Part shown: positions 61,701 through 64,000 of the stretch, one piece after another
How positions within the stretch are numbered: position 1 is the first letter of the stretch
Layout of the letters: the number at the start of each line of letters is the position of its first letter
Source: Osedax fenrisi
Lineage: Eukaryota > Annelida > Polychaeta > Sabellida > Siboglinidae
DNA: 64,000 bases
NCBI GenBank assembly: GCA_964019155.1
Contig: OZ025241.1
Coordinates: 92,626,223-92,690,222 of the forward strand
Direction: 5' to 3'
Program-made: the position numbers and the translations under genes
Notes under the pieces: generated by a model
The model's database searches: none
What the model was told of the DNA's origin: nothing
What the model saw: the letters and a program-made list of their open reading frames with translations, nothing else

Positions 61701-64000
61701 TCATATAAATATATTCTCTATATAACAATAACAATTATTAAAAAAGCTGCAATAGTTTTTTCTGTAGCCACTCTAATGCGTATACACTTAGCATTAATAT
61801 TGATCATCTAATAAATCGCATTTGAAGTTTCATACCAAATAATTATTTATATATTTGTAATAATTATTCCTTATCAGTAGGCTCATTTATCATTCATTTA
61901 TACATAATTATAGTAGTAATATATTTCTAAAGTACACATAATATATATATATTCACTATTTTAATAATAAAAAGGTTTTATATTCACTATTTACTATAAT
62001 TATAATTACTATATTCACTATTTATATTTACTATAAAATTGAAAGATAGCATCTCTTTAAATGTATCTAATTGGTTCATAATACTCATGTGAGTAAACAC
62101 TGAGTAACAAAGAAATTATAAAAATAAATAATGTAAACAAATCTTATTTAATTTTTGAAAATCAGTGATATATTAGCTATAAAACATAATAAAATGATAT
62201 ATGTCAGTTAGGCTTGATATAATATTAAAATATAATTACTTATATATATTTTTAGATAGAGAATGGTGATAAAAACATGTTTTTATGTGATTTATAGATC
62301 GTTTTTGGAGACGATTTTTTCACAGATACTAAATTACTTATTAAATGATAGTTTTATGGAATAATATTTTATTTTTTTGTTTTATGAAAATTTATCGTTT
62401 TCAGCGCTGCGACCTCCCCTTAATTTAAATAGTGACATCAGCATACATATAAGGTTAGGTATATCACCCGAACTTAGCAAACCTGTAATCTCTTCTTGAC
62501 CATGTCCAGAGGGTAAACAATGACCTTGGCAGCGGTTCCAGCCATCGAGCCGCACATCAGGTTCACCACGCTATCTAATCATAATGTATACGAGTGTAAG
62601 TTTAGGTGTAAATGTAGTGTGCGGAGGTCCTTTAGCTTTACTGAGCTCGTAATATATATATTGATTTGATTTAATGAATGCATTTTATTTACCGAATATT
62701 GGCTATAATGATCGGAGGGATACCCAGAAGCTATGTTTAGCTTGTACTAAGGATACCCTTAATACAATAATAATAATAATAATAAAATTATTGTAATAGA
62801 TAATGGAAGATGGGTATTAATTACATTTATTTGTAAAAATAAATGCCAAAGTAAAACGAAATCATAAACGTATTGGTGATAATCAATTATAAGATAATTA
62901 TTAGTTATATATGGTGGTAAGATACTATATATTACAAGGTCAAATACTATATATGACAAGGTCAAATACTACAGGTAACCTTTATTGGGTACGATGCGTA
63001 TTGCTGTGGTCTGTAGGGTGGTGTAAAACATGAAAGTTAAGCCATTCTGGGGCGCAATTTGAAGTAGGGTAGGGTATAGACCACGGTACATCGATGAAGG
63101 ACCTTCCTTAGTTAGCATCTTCGTGATAGCATTGATAATAGATGTGTACGCCTGTTGTCAACGTAAACAATGCTATTGTTATTTCAATGTTATTTGTAAT
63201 TTTTATAGTTATATATTTTTTCAATATATATTAAATTCATATAAAATTATATAAACCTATTTATATCACGATATTTTAAAGAATTATAATTAGTAATGTT
63301 ATAAATAGCATGACAAATGTAGTCTACATTATATAATCCATACTAATTATTATTATTATAAGTATATACCTATATAGTATATAGTATATATATATATATA
63401 TGATTATAAAATAATAAATTATATTTAATGAGTGTATACCTTTTCAGACTATCAATGTAGTATAGTATAATATTTGTTAACTAAGGTCATTGAAGGTTAT
63501 CCATGTTTACCTTTACATAACTTTGAAACCGTAAATGAAATTTACACATGTTTAATATAGTTACGCTATTTAATTTATTAATTATTATATCTATTTAATT
63601 TAACATTATATTAATATTTATTATATTTGTAGGAATAAGAGTTTCCGTTAATCTTTTTTAATTTATATTATTCTATAATTTTAATGTTATTAACATTATA
63701 TTATATTAATTAAATACTAGCGATACTAAACTGTAAAATACAATTTATTTCTATATGCAATATTGATAATGAAATAGAAAACGATTATATTATTATAAAA
63801 AAAATGATTAGTCAAGAGTGATCTATAATAAAACCATTCAAAGATATTAGAATAAATATAAAGGTAATTACACTAAAGCAGGGGGGCGGGGTAACCTTAT
63901 CATTACCCTGTGCCACAAAGCGCGTCCTGATAACATCAAAGGGGTGAGCAGCTACAGTGGCGCCACACCCCGCCACCGCCCCGCACAGGAAGTGCTGATA
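58718..64000 (-). CDS. SLC25A19: mitochondrial thiamine pyrophosphate carrier, C-terminal exons, frameshifted
   Basis: Inner-membrane carrier that exchanges thiamine pyrophosphate into the matrix. Five minus-strand exons, entering from the right edge: 63896-64000 (partial), 62980-63151, 62483-62574, 59669-59792, 58718-58808 (stop TAA). They encode HFLCGAVAGCGATVAAHPFDVIRTRF split over the second carrier repeat, YRGLYPTLLQIAPQNGL, the third repeat CGSMAGTAAKVIVYPLDMVK with KKRLQ, then VNGFDKSRVGFGETAQYSGA, and finally VLKAAIVSGVSFWAYEACCN. PFDVIR and PLDMVK are the carrier signature PX[DE]XX[KR]. KRLQVxGF is characteristic of SLC25A19-type carriers. Exon 4 is 124 nt, one base short of phase: the frame switches between RTVV and REGPTALFKGF near 59705-59712. 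Either the gene is damaged or one base was lost in sequencing. Confidence 0.92.
61414..62419. mobile_element. TTAA-flanked MITE, family C relative, copy 3
   Basis: Ends GGGCAGGCCGCAGCGCTC and CAGCGCTGCGACCTCCCC (revcomp GGGGAGGTCGCAGCGCTG) are flanked by TTAA (61410-61413, 62420-62423). The right part, in reverse orientation, shares AAAACATGTTTTTATG, GATTTATAGATCG and AATGATAGTTTTATG-type blocks with the family C copies at 50693 and 52435. It is 1,006 bp, in the SLC25A19 intron between exons 3 and 4. Confidence 0.8.

Overview
The window is AT-rich nuclear DNA with spliced genes, GT-AG introns, LINEs and many small DNA transposons. Five recognisable genes (PLXDC-like, ATIC, ATP5F1B, UBE2K, SLC25A19) are all of animal type. 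The plexin-domain-containing membrane protein points to a metazoan, most likely an invertebrate with an AT-rich genome. The phylum cannot be told from the sequence.

Layout. 1-6345: a (CTA)n microsatellite split by a 5.7-kb hAT element, which itself holds an L2/CR1-type LINE and a pogo-like MITE. 9325-16772 (+): seven C-terminal exons of a PLXDC/TEM7-like gene. 16950-31642: about 14 kb without a recognised gene, rich in mobile DNA. It holds a (CTA)n array, a cluster of CGACCC inverted motifs, a pogo-like MITE, a LINE reverse-transcriptase fragment, two copies of a 1.03-kb foldback transposon, and a set of very short hairpins flanked by 7-8 bp direct repeats. 31643-37478 (-): complete ATIC, nine exons, 592 codons. 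38908-42847 (+): complete ATP5F1B, eight exons, 522 codons, divergent from ATIC over a shared 1.4-kb upstream region. 44151-55366 (-): complete UBE2K, six exons, 199 codons, whose introns hold several TTAA-flanked MITEs, a tRNA-like SINE and microsatellites lying against splice sites. 57382-58130 (-): LINE endonuclease fragment. 58718-64000 (-): the C-terminal part of SLC25A19, entering from the right edge and carrying an apparent 1-base frameshift.

The genes are unrelated housekeeping functions: de novo purine synthesis, the F1-ATPase catalytic subunit, a ubiquitin-conjugating enzyme, mitochondrial thiamine pyrophosphate import and a cell-surface receptor. Only ATIC and ATP5F1B look positioned to share regulation.

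The most unusual content is mobile. (1) At least seven loci carry an 18-47 bp, mostly palindromic insert between exact 8-10 bp direct repeats, and two more have 7/8-matching repeats. They look like transposon insertions reduced to little more than paired terminal repeats. (2) Several larger transposon families have ends built from many copies of one short motif. (3) Five TTAA-flanked MITE families occur, with two different families abutting on a single TTAA. All coordinates and reading-frame joins were worked out by eye.
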